A stretch of 64,000 bases of DNA from Mesobacterium pallidum (GTDB lineage: Bacteria; Pseudomonadota; Alphaproteobacteria; Rhodobacterales; Rhodobacteraceae). Position numbers and translations under genes: made by a program. The notes under the pieces are model-generated. The model saw nothing but the letters and a program-made list of their open reading frames with translations. It did no database searches and had not been told where the DNA came from. Shown here piece by piece: positions 63,372 to 64,000 of this stretch (positions are counted from its first letter, which is position 1; each line of letters starts with the position of its first letter). The stretch covers positions 206,998-270,997 of the forward strand of contig NZ_JAIMID010000004.1 in the NCBI RefSeq assembly GCF_019966535.1, in the 5' to 3' direction.

Positions 63372-64000
63372 ACGGTGGCTGGCCCCCGAATTCTGAACAG
63401 CTAAACTCTCGGCCCAGGGCATCGTCATGACCTGCTGGTTGCGGCTGGACCCCGAATTCTGAACAGCTAAACTAGCCCAGCCGCCCGACCGCTGACCAGA
63501 TCAGTTGCGGCTGGACCCCGAATTCTGAACAGCTAAACTGTCGCCCTCGATGTCGATGTCGCAGATCTCGTTGCGGCTGGACCCCGAATTCTGAACAGCT
63601 AAACTGACTACCGCCGCGGCCAGACCCCGACCGTGGTTGCGGCTGGACCCCGAATTCTGAACAGCTAAACTACCCGGGCCGACGCGGAGCCGATGTCATA
63701 GTTGCGGCTGGACCCCGAATTCGGAACAGCTAAACTGCCGGGCGTGAACGGCAAGACGATCCATCAGTTGCGGCTGGACCCCGAATTCTGAACAGCTAAA
63801 CTGCGGGCCCAGGTCAGGGTGACCGAGCCGTCGTTGCGGCTGGACCCCGAATTCTGAACAGCTAAACTGCTGTCCATGTCGTCGACACTGCCGCCAAGGT
63901 TGCGGCTGGACCCCGAATTCTGAACAGCTAAACTAGCCCAGCCGCCCGACCGCTGACCAGATCAGTTGCGGCTGGACCCCGAATTCTGAACAGCTAAACT
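63372..64000 (+). CRISPR. CRISPR array, 36-nt repeats, type II-C-like; continues past the window
   Basis: Ten repeats begin at 63372, 63438, 63504, 63570, 63636, 63701, 63767, 63833, 63899 and 63965; the last ends exactly at base 64000. The first has five changes in its first 12 nt and the sixth one T-to-G change; the others are identical, starting GTTGCGGCTGGACCCC and ending GAACAGCTAAACT. Nine spacers of 30 nt (one of 29) lie between them; the second and ninth are the same. The GTTG...start, 36-nt length and 30-nt spacers resemble type II-C arrays of Alphaproteobacteria. No cas gene is in the window. Confidence 0.97.

Noticed and set aside
63245..64000. The array read as a protein made of 22-residue repeats
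   Set aside because: The 66-nt period is a multiple of three, but the repeat has stops in two frames, the third frame is closed by spacer stops, and the spacers are unrelated to each other.

Overview
This window is a GC-rich alphaproteobacterial chromosome segment, most likely from the Rhodobacterales (Rhodobacteraceae/Roseobacteraceae). The pointers are a circularly permuted ssrA gene with a tag of the alphaproteobacterial type, a ChpT-like phosphotransferase with CtrA-like TTAA-N7-TTAA boxes, the OlsBA ornithine-lipid pair, the trgAB-cysK locus known from Rhodobacter, the acryloyl-CoA reductase AcuI, and an L21 with a C-terminal helix-hairpin-helix extension. The species cannot be named from the sequence.

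Positions 1-12569 hold a catabolic and uptake locus for modified (probably D-) amino acids: the tail of a TRAP binding protein, a diaminopropionate ammonia-lyase-like PLP enzyme, an M20 carbamoylase, an N-carbamoyl-D-amino-acid hydrolase, an RpiR regulator, a complete peptide-type ABC importer with its two ATPases fused, an unrecognised protein, and an N-acyl-D-amino-acid deacylase. Several of these genes overlap by 4 nt. From 12657 to 35491 the content is mostly housekeeping: tRNA-Ser(CGA), rplU-rpmA, obgE, proB-proA, a ChpT-like protein, olsB-olsA, ccmF-ccmH, an enoyl-CoA hydratase, a probable glucosylglycerate synthesis/phosphorolysis set, a glutamine amidotransferase, two peptidoglycan-related exported proteins, and lpxD with an ACP and a ketosynthase.

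Positions 35600-59409 carry a MobA-like nucleotidyltransferase, a rhodanese, a large FAD-GcvT oxidoreductase, a run of tiny proteins, a serine hydrolase, fumC, a phospholipid-methyltransferase-like enzyme, sspB, the two-piece tmRNA, a second small L,D-transpeptidase, acuI, a universal stress protein, a BCCT transporter, a class V aminotransferase, a photolyase, and a compact operon-like run cfa-trgA-trgB-cysK-mscS-alaX. Intergenic DNA here contains striking repeats: a G19C18GCG19C15 tract, five tandem hairpins behind chpT, a 25-bp nested palindrome, and five copies of a dispersed 3'-end element.

From tRNA-Ser(GGA) at 59469 onward the DNA looks like an integrated mobile element. A large serine recombinase lies against the tRNA and its reading frame runs antisense through it. 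It is followed by a coupled 78-aa protein, an unrecognised 203-aa protein and a DNA methyltransferase. The window then ends inside a CRISPR array (36-nt repeats, about 30-nt spacers, one spacer present twice) whose repeat resembles type II-C arrays. No cas gene lies inside the window; the effector, if present, must be to the right.
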